From JAKVBH01 sp049800955 (lineage in GTDB: Bacteria; Pseudomonadota; Alphaproteobacteria; Rhodobacterales; Rhodobacteraceae), in contig NZ_JBNAGA010000001.1 of assembly GCF_049800955.1 (NCBI RefSeq), positions 868,001-932,000 on the forward strand: 64,000 bases of DNA, read 5' to 3'. Both the position numbers and the translations under genes were made by a program. How positions within the stretch are numbered: the first letter of the stretch is position 1; every line of letters starts with the position of its first letter. The notes beneath the pieces were generated by a model. It did not search any database and had not been told where the DNA came from. It saw only the letters and a list, made by a program, of their open reading frames with translations. This document shows, piece after piece, positions 10,121 through 18,791 of the stretch.

Positions 10121-11479
10121 TCAGACATTCAGCAACAGGTGCTCGCGCTCCCAAGGGCTGATCACTTGCAGGAATTCCTCATATTCCGCGCGTTTGACAA
10201 TGCCGTAGACGCGGCAGAAATCGCGGCCCAGCACGTCATGCAGATCATCGGCGCCATCAAACAACTCCAGCGCCTGACCGAGAACCTGCGGGATATCGCC
10301 CTCACCTTCATAGGCGTCGCCCTTGAACTGCCGGGCGGGGCGAAGCTCGTGTTTCATGCCCAGAAGACCACAGGCCAAGGAAGCGGCAATGGCCAGATAG
10401 GGATTGCAATCCATCCCCGCGATCCGGTTTTCCACGCGTCTGCTGCCTGGAGACGAGAGCGGGACGCGAATGCCCGTCGTGCGATTGTCCCGGCCCCATT
10501 CCAGATTGATGGGCGCGGCGTGATCCTTCACGAAGCGACGATACGAGTTGACATAAGGCGCCATGACCGCAAGCGCGGCGGGCATGTAGGTCTGCAAACC
10601 GGCAATGAAATTGTAGAACATGTCCGTCTCACCGCCCTGCGGGCCGGAAAAGGCGTTTTGTCCGCTGGCCACATCGATCATGGAATGATGGATATGCATG
10701 GCCGAGCCAGGTTCGTCCTCAATGGGTTTGGCCATGAAAGTCGCAAAGCAATCGTGGCGCAGCGCAGCTTCGCGGATCAGGCGTTTGAAATAGAAGACCT
10801 CGTCTGCGAGTTTGACAGGATCGCCATGGCGCAGGTTGATCTCCAACTGGCCCGCGCCGCCTTCCTGCGTGATACCATCGATCTCAAAGCCCTGCGCTTC
10901 GGCGAAATCGTAGATGTCATCGATCACCGGGCCAAACTCATCGACCGCGGTCATGGAATAGGCCTGACGCGCTGCCGCCGGGCGGCCCGAGCGGCCCATC
11001 ATTGGCTTGATGGATTGCGCCGGATCGATATTGCGAGCCACAAGGAAGAATTCCATCTCAGGCGCGACAACAGGTTCCAGCCCCAAATCACGGTAGAGCT
11101 GCACCACGCGCTTGAGGACATTGCGCGGTGCAAACGGGATGGGCGTGCCATCGCGCTCCTGGGCATCATGGATGACCTGCAATGTCCAATCCCCGGTCCA
11201 CGGCGCGGCCGTGGCGGTGCTCATGTCGGGCACGAGCGTCATATCCCGTTCGACAAAACCACCGTCGCCTGCGGCCTCGCCCCAATCGCCTGTAATCGTT
11301 TGATAAAAGATGGAATCGGGCAGGTAGAAGTGGCTTTGCCGCGCGAATTTGGACGCAGGCACAGCCTTGCCGCGGGCAATGCCGGGCAAATCCGCAATGA
11401 CACATTCCACCTCATCAAGGCGCCGCCCGTCCAGATAGCTGCGCGCTGCCTCTGGCAGCTCCTCCATCCAATCGCTCAT
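10121..11479 (-). CDS. Glutamine-synthetase-like ligase (gamma-glutamylpolyamine synthetase type), copy 2
   Basis: A 452-residue type I GS-fold ligase of the PuuA-like branch, which condenses glutamate with an amine using ATP. Metal- and ATP-binding motifs are intact: APEMEFFL (glutamates 141 and 143), MHIHHSMID (about 264-272) and a C-terminal NPYLAIAASLACG. The early ADLPGIARGKAVPASKF replaces the corresponding N-terminal segment of true GlnA, and there is no GlnA-type adenylylation-loop tyrosine that I can identify, so a role in nitrogen assimilation proper is unlikely. The ATG overlaps the stop of the amidotransferase gene by four bases. A second paralog lies at 12193-13539. Confidence 0.88.
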   Translation of the reverse strand: MSDWMEELPEAARSYLDGRRLDEVECVIADLPGIARGKAVPASKFARQSHFYLPDSIFYQTITGDWGEAAGDGGFVERDMTLVPDMSTATAAPWTGDWTLQVIHDAQERDGTPIPFAPRNVLKRVVQLYRDLGLEPVVAPEMEFFLVARNIDPAQSIKPMMGRSGRPAAARQAYSMTAVDEFGPVIDDIYDFAEAQGFEIDGITQEGGAGQLEINLRHGDPVKLADEVFYFKRLIREAALRHDCFATFMAKPIEDEPGSAMHIHHSMIDVASGQNAFSGPQGGETDMFYNFIAGLQTYMPAALAVMAPYVNSYRRFVKDHAAPINLEWGRDNRTTGIRVPLSSPGSRRVENRIAGMDCNPYLAIAASLACGLLGMKHELRPARQFKGDAYEGEGDIPQVLGQALELFDGADDLHDVLGRDFCRVYGIVKRAEYEEFLQVISPWEREHLLLNV

Positions 11480-12156
11480 GCGATGCGCCTTTCATGAAAG
11501 AAGCGCCCAATCTGGCGGGCGAGAGTGTCATTGTCGACCGGCGCGTCGAGGTTGGCGGCGGCTGCTTCAAGCAATTCATCGGGAACCACACCGCGCCCCC
11601 GCGTCCGGATCAACCCATCGATGAAATCTGCCTGGAACTCAGGATGCCATTGCACAGTGAAGGCCCGATCCTTGTAAAGCAGCGCGGCATGGGCACAAAA
11701 GTCGCTCTTGGCGATGACCTCTGCGCCCTCCGGAAGCGTGACGACTTGATCCTGATGCCAGGCATTCTGGGTAATCTCCGTCCCGAGCATCTCGTAGCGC
11801 TGCGCCCCAACGGACCAACCACCGGAAAACTTCTCGACACGGCCACCGAGGGCCTGCGCGATGATTTGATGACCAAAACAGATGCCGACCAAAGGGCTGT
11901 GAGCTTCAAACGCTTCGCGAATGAACGTCTCCAGTGGCGCAATAAAGGCCAGATCATCATAGGCACCATGGCGCGAACCGGTGATCAGCCATCCATCCTG
12001 CACATGCGTGTTTTCCGGAAATTCACCATCCACAACACTGTAGGTCGTGAACTCAAATCCCTGATCCGCGAGCAAGCGCCGAAACAGCGCCGCATAATCG
12101 CCGATCCCGGCCATTTCGTCGGGAGTATGTCCGGCTTGCAGAATTCCAATCTTCAT
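11476..12156 (-). CDS. Class I glutamine amidotransferase / gamma-glutamyl hydrolase-type protein
   Basis: A 226-residue stand-alone class I GATase (GuaA-type fold). The catalytic triad is visible: Cys93 in VGICFGHQ, and His171 and Glu173 in VQWHPEF. In PuuABCD-like pathways the analogous enzyme (PuuD) hydrolyses the gamma-glutamyl amide and recovers glutamate. This protein has the GICFGHQ rather than the peptidase-C26-type nucleophile motif, so it is related but not a plain PuuD. Position between two GS-like ligases, with a four-base overlap into one of them, argues that it deglutamylates their product. That role is inferred. Confidence 0.82.
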   Translation of the reverse strand: MKIGILQAGHTPDEMAGIGDYAALFRRLLADQGFEFTTYSVVDGEFPENTHVQDGWLITGSRHGAYDDLAFIAPLETFIREAFEAHSPLVGICFGHQIIAQALGGRVEKFSGGWSVGAQRYEMLGTEITQNAWHQDQVVTLPEGAEVIAKSDFCAHAALLYKDRAFTVQWHPEFQADFIDGLIRTRGRGVVPDELLEAAAANLDAPVDNDTLARQIGRFFHERRIA

Positions 12157-12192
12157 CGGTCTTGGTCCATAGGTGATGCGATCTTTCGCGGT

Positions 12193-13539
12193 TTATACCG
12201 TATCCAGATAGAGCGCTGTTTGTTCGTCATCCGAAAGCTGTGCCATGCCCTGCGCTTCCTGCCGTTTGCACATCACGAAGTTATCGATGAGCGTGTCGCT
12301 AAACAGGCGGCGCATGGCGGCACTTTTCTCAAAACGGTCAATGGCCTCGTCCCATGTACCCGGCAGCATCGGGAGGTCCTGATCATAGGCGTTGCCTGTG
12401 ATCGGGGGCGGCGGCGTGGCACCGCGTTCAATGCCATCAAGCGCCGCACCAAGGATCGCAGCGAGGGCGAGATAGGGGTTCACATCGCCGCCCGCCACGC
12501 GGTGTTCAATCCGTCGTGCCGCAGGCGCACTGGCCGGGACCCGCAAAGCGGCCGTGCGATTGTCATAGGCCCAGCTCAGGGCATTGGGCGCATGGGCCCC
12601 GGGGATCAGACGGGCGTAGGAATTGGCATGGGGGGCGAAGAGGAGCGTGCTGTCCTGCATCACGTCAAGACAGCCCGCAAGCGCCTGTTGCAGGGCGTCA
12701 GTGCCCGCGGGTCCGCCGTCGTCAAAGATGTTTTGGCCGTCTCCGTCCAGGACAGAGAAATGCGCGTGCATCCCGTTGCCGGAGGCGTCCGGGTAGGGCT
12801 TGGCCATGAAAGAGGCGGCAAAGCCGTGCCGCCGGGCGAGGCCCTTGACCAGCATCTTGAAGAGCCATGCGTCATCGGCAGCCTTCATCAGATCGCTCTG
12901 GTGTAGAAGATTGATCTCAAACTGCCCGAGCCCGGCCTCTGATATTGCGGCATCCGCCGGGATGTCCATCGCATCGCAGCACTCGTAGAGCTCGGTGAAA
13001 AAGCCGTCAAAAGCGTCGAGCGCCCGGATCGACAGAATGTCGCCTGCGGTGCGGCGTTTGCCGGAGCGGGGGGAGGGCGGCACTTGCAGATGCCGTCCGC
13101 TGTCGTCGATCAGGAAGAATTCGAGCTCCACCGCCACAACGGGGGTCCAGCCGCGCGCCTTGTATCGGTCGCGTATTTGGGCCAGAGCATGGCGGGGATC
13201 GCCCGCGAAAGGCGCACCGTCCGTGCCATACATCCAGATCGGCAAGAGCGCTGTCGGCGCCTCCAGCCAGGGCATGGGAACAAAACCGCGCTCCGTCGGA
13301 TGCAATACTCCGTCGCAATCCCCGGTTTCGAACACAAGGGGGCTGTTCTCGATATCCTCGCCCCAAATATCGAGGTTCAGGACGGACATGGGAAAGCGCG
13401 TGCCTTCTGTGAGAACCTTGGCGCCGGTGCTGACAGGCATTCGTTTTCCTCGCGCCTGTCCATTCAGATCAGAGGCCGCGACCCGAATGGTCCGGATTTG
13501 CGGCCTCTCGTTGAGCCATTGAGCAGTGGGCGCGGACAT
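12193..13539 (-). CDS. Glutamine-synthetase-like ligase (gamma-glutamylpolyamine synthetase type), copy 1
   Basis: GS-fold ligase of the PuuA-like branch. The open frame reaches 13584 through a TTG, but the ATG at 13539 has GAGG six bases upstream and starts MSAPTAQWLNERP, giving 448 residues. Conserved motifs are VAVELEFFLID (metal-binding glutamates near 138 and 140), GMHAHFSV and NPYLALAAILGAA. It is clearly paralogous to, but well diverged from, the ligase at 10121-11479. Retention of two copies in one operon suggests two substrates or a heteromeric enzyme. It lies 70 bp downstream of the transporter permease gene. Confidence 0.87.
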   Translation of the reverse strand: MSAPTAQWLNERPQIRTIRVAASDLNGQARGKRMPVSTGAKVLTEGTRFPMSVLNLDIWGEDIENSPLVFETGDCDGVLHPTERGFVPMPWLEAPTALLPIWMYGTDGAPFAGDPRHALAQIRDRYKARGWTPVVAVELEFFLIDDSGRHLQVPPSPRSGKRRTAGDILSIRALDAFDGFFTELYECCDAMDIPADAAISEAGLGQFEINLLHQSDLMKAADDAWLFKMLVKGLARRHGFAASFMAKPYPDASGNGMHAHFSVLDGDGQNIFDDGGPAGTDALQQALAGCLDVMQDSTLLFAPHANSYARLIPGAHAPNALSWAYDNRTAALRVPASAPAARRIEHRVAGGDVNPYLALAAILGAALDGIERGATPPPPITGNAYDQDLPMLPGTWDEAIDRFEKSAAMRRLFSDTLIDNFVMCKRQEAQGMAQLSDDEQTALYLDTV

Positions 13540-13609
13540 CTCAGCCTCAAGAATTTGATCAAAAGCATCTAGCCGCGCGATCAATGCCTTGGCAAGAGCT
13601 CCGCGCGTC

Positions 13610-14416
13610 TTAGCGCAACATCGGTGCGCGCCCGCGTTTGTGGCGGCGTTGCTCTGCGGGCAGGTGGCGATTGAGACGTTTCCCGATCCGCCCCATGATC
13701 CAGATGACCGTCAGGGTCAGAAGAATGAAATAGCCTGCGAGGATCGGGTAGGGGACGAAGGGATTGAACGTCTTGTCGGCAAAGAAATTCGCGTAATAGA
13801 GCGCATCGCCGCGCTGCTGCCAGGCGGGAAATCCGGAGAAAAACACAAGCGCCGTCGCGTGAAAGAGGAAAATGCCCTCGTTGGTGTAGGCCGGCCAGGC
13901 CAGGCGCAGCATCGTCGGAAAGGTGATCTTGCGAAACTTTGACCAGCCCGAGAAGCCATAGGCGTCCGCCGCCTCCAGATCTCCCTTTGGGATGGAGCGC
14001 AGCGCGCCAAAGAAGATCTCGCCTGAATATGCGGCCGTATTCAAAAACAGCACAATCGCCGCCCCGAGCCACGCAGAGGTGAAGGGATCAAACAGCGGCG
14101 AGACGCTTTTGAGCGAGAGAAACGCGAAATAGGCAAAAAAGAACTGTATGAAAAGTGGTGATCCACGGAACACGAAGACCACCCATTCCGAGAGTTTGCG
14201 CAGCGCCCATCTGTCGCTGGCCTTGCCCATGGCCAGAGCCACAGCAAAGAAAAAACCGGAGATCAGCGCAACAATGCCAAAATAGATGTTCCAGATCATG
14301 CCGGAGCCGATCAAGACAAATTGCTGACACAGGGTGTAGTCCGACCGCGGCAACAACCGCTCGCCAATGCCGACGGATCGCAGCGCATAATCCGCTATCG
14401 TTTCCCAGCAGCTCAC
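13610..14416 (-). CDS. ABC transporter permease, polar amino acid (HisM/ArtM) type
   Basis: Inner-membrane permease of a polar-amino-acid-type importer, 268 residues with about five membrane helices. The EAA loop, which contacts the ATPase, reads EAADAYGFSGWSKFRKITFP (about residues 160-180). The start is GTG at 14416 with a G-rich Shine-Dalgarno (CAGGGGG) about 7 bases upstream, and I see no better ATG. The C-terminus is basic (RRHKRGRAPMLR). It pairs with the permease at 14484-15371. Confidence 0.9.
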   Translation of the reverse strand: MSCWETIADYALRSVGIGERLLPRSDYTLCQQFVLIGSGMIWNIYFGIVALISGFFFAVALAMGKASDRWALRKLSEWVVFVFRGSPLFIQFFFAYFAFLSLKSVSPLFDPFTSAWLGAAIVLFLNTAAYSGEIFFGALRSIPKGDLEAADAYGFSGWSKFRKITFPTMLRLAWPAYTNEGIFLFHATALVFFSGFPAWQQRGDALYYANFFADKTFNPFVPYPILAGYFILLTLTVIWIMGRIGKRLNRHLPAEQRRHKRGRAPMLR

Positions 14417-14442
14417 TGTTTGCCCCCTGAGAGATCACCCAT

Positions 14443-14467
14443 CTGTTTCTTCTGGCCAAAAATACGC
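14443..14467 (-). repeat. Intergenic repeat, family copy (motif GCGTATTT...GCCAGAAGAAACA)
   Basis: Between the two permease genes. Read on the minus strand, this 25-bp element matches the element at 24122-24146 at 22 of 25 positions (shared GCGTATTT and GCCAGAAGAAACA). A related core (GTATTT ... AAAAGAAG) occurs near 45304-45324. Its recurrence in unrelated gaps marks a dispersed family. Confidence 0.6.
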
Positions 14468-14483
14468 AAATCCGCGGCGCGCC

Positions 14484-15371
14484 TCATGGTGCCACCGCCT
14501 TGCGTTGTGCCTCGCCGCCGGATGTGGCCTGGCCATGAGTGAGCTTGTCCATCAGCCGATCAAGCACGATTTCCGAGACGCGCGTGAAGGCGAGATAGAA
14601 AACGAGAAGCGCAAAGAAATACCACATGCGCCAATCGCCATGGGGATAGTCGGTAAATCGCGCGGTCTTTGCGCCGCCCAATTCCCGGGCCCAATAGACA
14701 ATGTCCTCAACGCCAAGCAGAAAGAGCAGCGGCGTGGCCTTGATCAGCACCATCCAGAGGTTGCCCAGACCGGGCAGGGCATAGACCCACATCTGGGGCA
14801 CAAGAATGCGCCAGAACGTCTGCCGCTCCGACATGCCGTAGGCTTCTGCGGTTTCCAGCTGCGCCCGCGGTACGGCCTGCATGGCGCCAAAGAGAACGTT
14901 CGCAGCAAAGGCGCCAAAGACAATGGCAAAGGTCATCACGGCCAGTGAGAAGCCGTAGACTTCGTGAATCCATTGCGCCGCGTTGCCAAGGGGAAGCTTC
15001 GCATCCGGACAGACAAGGAAATCATTGCCCTGCCGGATCGGATCCGTCCAGTCTGGGCAAAGTACCTGATGGCGCATCCATTCGAAGCCTTGATCCAGCG
15101 CGATCACGAAGAACAGGAAAAACGCGATATCAGGCACACCGCGCACAATAGAGATATACCCCTTGCCGAACCAGCGCAGCGGCGCGACCCGTGCCCGCGC
15201 GGAAATGGCGCCGAAAAACCCCATGGCAAGAGAGGCCGGAGCGGTGATGGCCAGAAGGGTCAGCACCGTCAGGAACGACCAATAGAAGCCCATGTGCTTG
15301 CCTGTGGTCAGGTAGCAGGCCATCCATTGCCAATCAGGCAGAACGCTGGGGTCTGTGCAAAAGGAAAACAT
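14484..15371 (-). CDS. ABC transporter permease, polar amino acid (HisQ/ArtQ) type
   Basis: Second permease of the importer, 295 residues. The N-terminal third has an extra periplasmic segment with cysteines (QVLCPDWTDPIRQ and FLVCPDAKLPLG, about residues 103-126) between membrane helices. The EAA loop reads ETAEAYGMSERQTFWRILVP (about 178-197). The C-terminal basic tail is DKLTHGQATSGGEAQRK. It is encoded directly after the solute-binding protein gene and before the other permease, the usual PAAT gene order. Confidence 0.9.
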   Translation of the reverse strand: MFSFCTDPSVLPDWQWMACYLTTGKHMGFYWSFLTVLTLLAITAPASLAMGFFGAISARARVAPLRWFGKGYISIVRGVPDIAFFLFFVIALDQGFEWMRHQVLCPDWTDPIRQGNDFLVCPDAKLPLGNAAQWIHEVYGFSLAVMTFAIVFGAFAANVLFGAMQAVPRAQLETAEAYGMSERQTFWRILVPQMWVYALPGLGNLWMVLIKATPLLFLLGVEDIVYWARELGGAKTARFTDYPHGDWRMWYFFALLVFYLAFTRVSEIVLDRLMDKLTHGQATSGGEAQRKAVAP

Positions 15372-15465
15372 CGCTCAGGTCACCTGCAACAGACTGGGCG
15401 CAAGGCCTGAGGCGGGTTGGGGGCCCAACCTGCGCAAGAGATATGAGATCGGCCCCCGCATCAGA

Positions 15466-16194
15466 TCAGAACTGCTCGCCAACTTCCCATTTGGCAATCA
15501 GCGCATTGATGCTGCCATCGTCTTTCATGGACTGGATGGCAGCATCAAACTTGGCTTTCAGCTCGCCATCGCTCTCGCGCACGCCAATGCCTACTCCGCC
15601 GCCAATCAGCTCGGATTGATCCAGCAAGGCGACATCGGCATTCTCGCCCGCGATGGGGCCAAGATACGCAGCATCGGCCAGAACGGCATCCGCTTCGCCC
15701 GAACGAACGGCGGCGACGGTTTCGTCAGGTGTTGCAAACTCGACGAGCGTTGCGCCCATCTCTGAGACAAAGGCGGCCTGGATTGTGCCGGTCTGGGCCG
15801 CGATGACCGCGCCTTTGACGTCGAGCCCTTCGTTGCCCGCGGCAACGAGGTAGGCCGAGGGGTCAGGCTGGGTGTAGTTCTGCGTGAAATCAATCACTTC
15901 GTCGCGCTCGGCTGTGATCGACATGCCGGCAATGATCGTGTCGTAATTGCCTGAGACGAGGTTGGGAATGATGCTGTCCCATTCATTGGTGACCCACTCG
16001 CAGGTCAGCTCGGCACGCGCGCAAAGCTCGTCACCCAGCTCGCGTTCGAAGCCATCGACTTCGCCCGCATCATTGATGAAGTTGTAGGGGGGGTAGGCGC
16101 CTTCTGTGCCCATGCGGACAACAGAATGGCTGCCCGCCAGGGCGAGGCCTGCGGTCAATGCAAGAGCAGCGGTGCTCAGGACCAGTGTTTTCAT
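15466..16194 (-). CDS. Periplasmic amino-acid/amine-binding protein of ABC transporter
   Basis: A 242-residue solute-binding protein (SBP family 3). The signal peptide is MKTLVLSTAALALTAGLALA, cleaved before GSHS. The mature start VRMGTEGAYPPYNFINDAGE carries the family's aromatic substrate-contact region, followed by GFERELGDELC and the hinge segment with TITAERDEVIDFTQNY. GGGAG lies 8 bases before the ATG. Family 3 proteins bind amino acids, opines or similar zwitterions rather than polyamines, which normally use PotD/PotF-type proteins. The ligand is therefore more likely an amino-group-bearing small molecule than free spermidine. Confidence 0.9.
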   Translation of the reverse strand: MKTLVLSTAALALTAGLALAGSHSVVRMGTEGAYPPYNFINDAGEVDGFERELGDELCARAELTCEWVTNEWDSIIPNLVSGNYDTIIAGMSITAERDEVIDFTQNYTQPDPSAYLVAAGNEGLDVKGAVIAAQTGTIQAAFVSEMGATLVEFATPDETVAAVRSGEADAVLADAAYLGPIAGENADVALLDQSELIGGGVGIGVRESDGELKAKFDAAIQSMKDDGSINALIAKWEVGEQF

Positions 16195-16215
16195 CTTGTG
16201 TACTCCCGTAGATGA

Positions 16216-16986
16216 TTAGGACGCGGTCGCAGACAGGAACTGCTGCAGCCGCGCGGATTTGGGCGCGCCAAAGAGTGTTTCCGGCGGGCCTTCTTCTTCG
16301 ATGCGACCCTGATGGAGAAAGATCACATGATCGCTCACATCATGGGCCAGTTTCATGTCATGGGTGACGATGATCATTGTGCGGCCCTCAGAGGCCAGAT
16401 CCTTGATCACGCGGACAACTTCCTGTTCGAGTTCCGGATCAAGCGCTGACGTCGGCTCGTCAAACAGCAGCGCCTCCGGCTCCATGGCGAGCCCGCGCGC
16501 AATGGCGGCGCGTTGCTGCTGGCCGCCAGAAAGCTGCGCAGGATAGACATCGCATTTGTCGCCGATCCCAACTTTCTCGAGGTAGCCACGCGCGGCAGTC
16601 TCGACCTCCGCACGGTCACGTCCCAGCACTGTCACGGGCGCTTCCATGACATTTTGCAAAATGGTCATATGGGCCCACAGGTTGAACTGTTGAAAGACCA
16701 TCGACAAGTTGGTCCGGATGCGCAGGATCTGGTGCTTGTCCCCGGGGCGGCGGCCATGGCCGTGGCCCGCCCATGTCACTGGCTCACCCTTGAACAGGAT
16801 GTCGCCTTGCTGGCTGTCCTCCAGCAGGTTGCAACACCGCAGCAGCGTGGATTTGCCCGAGCCGGAAGAGCCGATAAGCGAAATGACTTCGCCCTTCTGC
16901 GCGATCACATCCACGCCCTTCAGCACTTCCAAAGCGCCATAGGCTTTGTGCAGATTGCGGATCTGGATCACAGGAGGGGTGGTCAC
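16216..16986 (-). CDS. ABC transporter ATP-binding protein, polar amino acid (HisP/ArtP) type
   Basis: ATPase of the importer. The frame opens at 17052, but the GTG at 16986 (VTTPPVIQIRNLHKAYG) gives the family's usual 256 residues and avoids a Cys-rich N-terminal extension. Walker A is GSSGSGKSTLL, the signature is LSGGQQQRAAIARGLAMEP, Walker B runs into LLFDEPTSALDPEL, and the switch histidine sits in IIVTHDM. It is the first gene of the minus-strand transporter/catabolic set, so the operon promoter should lie in the 107-bp gap 16987-17093 or further upstream. I saw no clear operator there. Confidence 0.92.
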   Translation of the reverse strand: MTTPPVIQIRNLHKAYGALEVLKGVDVIAQKGEVISLIGSSGSGKSTLLRCCNLLEDSQQGDILFKGEPVTWAGHGHGRRPGDKHQILRIRTNLSMVFQQFNLWAHMTILQNVMEAPVTVLGRDRAEVETAARGYLEKVGIGDKCDVYPAQLSGGQQQRAAIARGLAMEPEALLFDEPTSALDPELEQEVVRVIKDLASEGRTMIIVTHDMKLAHDVSDHVIFLHQGRIEEEGPPETLFGAPKSARLQQFLSATAS

Positions 16987-17093
16987 GCGTCGTTCCCAAC
17001 ATTTGCAAGCTGGCGCGCATTGAGAGGGATTCTGTGCGGATTGTCCAGACAAGGCCGAGCTTCGGTATCGCTTTCCGCTGCGTTAGCTCGGGG

Positions 17094-17855
17094 TCAGTGC
17101 GGTGTCGGTCCAGGAGGACGCGGCAGGGACAGGTAATCTTCTGCATCGAGCACAACAAAGTCTTGTAAGCCCCCCAGTTCCGGAGCGCCTCTCCAGGAGC
17201 CTTTAGCAAAAGCGGCGCGCAAAATCGCGCGCAGAGGTTCGGGATCCGTACCCTTTGCCGTGATCAATGGCAGCCCGGGTGTCGGCGGCGTGCGGCCAGC
17301 GCGCTCCACATGGCTTAGGTGCGGATCAAACCTGTCACAGAGCTTGAGCGTAACGGCATCAATGTATGCGCCATCTGCGTCATTGCGGGCCACGGCGCGC
17401 AGGGACGCTCTATGACTGCCAGTCACCATAATGTCAGAGGCATGGTGGGCAAAGGCAGTCGTGTCAGCTTGCCCGACCAGCGGCTCCAGCCCTGCGACGT
17501 AGCCGGATTGACTGTCATATCCGTTGATCGCGAGGTTTTGGATCGGGGCTCCGGCCTCGCGCGTCACGAAATGCGACCAATACTGGCCCGGCGGTCCGCC
17601 GAGGCCAAAGTCGAAGGTTCCGACATAAGTGACCTGATGGCGCAGTGTGGTGCGCAGGGGCATCGAGCAGGTTTGGGACAAGATCAGATCGTCGCGCAGC
17701 CAATGCTCTGTCCAAGGCCCGGCAATCTCTTCCGGAGGCGTCAGATCGGGTAAGTCGAGCCCGTAGCCATGACCGGCTGATTGCACATCTGCCCACATCT
17801 CGCGCCAGGCGTCCGCATTTTCCGCACGCCAGTACATGGGCAGTGATGCAATCAC
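17094..17855 (-). CDS. PhnD-like phosphate/phosphonate-binding fold protein, no signal peptide
   Basis: A 253-residue protein resembling PhnD/SsuA-type periplasmic binding proteins but with no signal peptide, so it is probably cytoplasmic. It starts MIASLPMYWRAENADAW, which resembles the conserved start of this branch. The start codon is GTG overlapping the upstream TerB stop (GTGA). Further features are TYVGTFDFGLGGPPGQYWSH in the first half and LITAKGTDPEPLRAILRAAF in the second. The ligand is unknown. The coupling to TerB-like genes is unusual and is the main clue to its role. Confidence 0.7.
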   Translation of the reverse strand: MIASLPMYWRAENADAWREMWADVQSAGHGYGLDLPDLTPPEEIAGPWTEHWLRDDLILSQTCSMPLRTTLRHQVTYVGTFDFGLGGPPGQYWSHFVTREAGAPIQNLAINGYDSQSGYVAGLEPLVGQADTTAFAHHASDIMVTGSHRASLRAVARNDADGAYIDAVTLKLCDRFDPHLSHVERAGRTPPTPGLPLITAKGTDPEPLRAILRAAFAKGSWRGAPELGGLQDFVVLDAEDYLSLPRPPGPTPH

Positions 17856-18286
17856 CCCTCAACCCGTTTGCGGGCCATCGCGGAATCGACGTCGGACACC
17901 CCAAGCATCGGGGCCACCATGCGCAATAGCGCGTTTTCTTCTTCTTCCCGAACGCCATCGGCCAGCACCACGTCCCACAGCGCCTCGATCACGCCGATCC
18001 GCTCGTCATAGGCGACCGCATCCTTGATGGCGCGGGTAAAGCGCACGGTATCGGGAGCGGCTTGTTCAAGCGCCTCCGCATCGGCGCGCAGCTTGCTGGC
18101 CTCAAAGGGGCTCAAACCGTAGCGCTTGGTCAAAATGGCATCAATGCGCGCAACTTCTTCGGCATCATAAGAGCCATCTGAGCGTGCAATGCGTACAAGC
18201 AAAGCCGCCAGTGCGAGGCGCGCATCCGTGGGGGAGAGTTCTTCGGGCTCAGGCTGGACCAGCCTTTTGAGAAAATCAGCTATCAT
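17852..18286 (-). CDS. TerB-like (COG4103) protein, copy 2
   Basis: A 144-residue all-helical protein of the TerB-like family, built around acidic helix pairs that may bind metal or act as membrane-adjacent scaffolds. The start is taken at ATG 18286 (MIADFLKRL). Two repeated acidic motifs are visible: ARSDGSYDAEEVARIDAIL and VLADGVREEEENALLRMV, which are spaced as in TerB. It is paralogous to the adjacent gene at 18325-18783. A four-base overlap couples it to the PhnD-like gene. No tellurite-resistance operon (terA/C/D) is present, so resistance should not be assumed. Confidence 0.75.
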   Translation of the reverse strand: MIADFLKRLVQPEPEELSPTDARLALAALLVRIARSDGSYDAEEVARIDAILTKRYGLSPFEASKLRADAEALEQAAPDTVRFTRAIKDAVAYDERIGVIEALWDVVLADGVREEEENALLRMVAPMLGVSDVDSAMARKRVEG

Positions 18287-18324
18287 GGTGCACATATATG
18301 GCGTGCAGCGCTGGGGGCCAAGAA

Positions 18325-18783
18325 CTAGCGGATCACCTCTGCCGCCTCACGCGCGGATTTGCTATGCGCGCGTTCGACGCCCAGCTGATCCTCGATCAAT
18401 TCCGCCACGATCAATTCCTGATCCTGTTCGATGCCATCCGCCAGGATCACGCGCCAGAGCGCCTCCACGATGCTGCGGCGTTCGTCATAAGGGACAGCTT
18501 CGCGGATCAGTGCGGTGAAGTGTTCCGTTTCAGGCATCGCATGTTCGAGGCGCTCGCAGGTGGCCCGCATCTTGGCCGCGTCGATCGGCCCGAGACCTTC
18601 CCGCTCCGCGAGAATGCGGTCGATCTGCTCGAGCTCTTCAAAGAGATATACATGATCCGCTTTTGCCAACCGGACCAGCAATGCGCCAAGGGCCAGCCTC
18701 GCATCCAGTTCGGGCAAAGGCTCCGGCGCGGGCTGGTCTTTCGGGCGGTGCAACCATGCCGTCAGGCGGTCAATCAGCTCCAT
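18325..18783 (-). CDS. TerB-like (COG4103) protein, copy 1
   Basis: A 152-residue TerB-like helical protein. AGGAGA sits just before two consecutive ATGs (18786 and 18783), and the second has the better spacing. The motifs KADHVYLFEELEQIDRIL and ILADGIEQDQELIVAELI mirror those of the downstream paralog, as do the shared MxxxxxRL start and the middle EHFTALIREAVPYDERR. A tandem duplication is the simplest reading. Confidence 0.75.
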   Translation of the reverse strand: MELIDRLTAWLHRPKDQPAPEPLPELDARLALGALLVRLAKADHVYLFEELEQIDRILAEREGLGPIDAAKMRATCERLEHAMPETEHFTALIREAVPYDERRSIVEALWRVILADGIEQDQELIVAELIEDQLGVERAHSKSAREAAEVIR

Positions 18784-18791
18784 CATCTCTC

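Noticed and set aside
9926..11497. Plus-strand open frame of 523 codons opposite the GS-like gene
   Set aside because: Shadow frame of a well-supported minus-strand gene.
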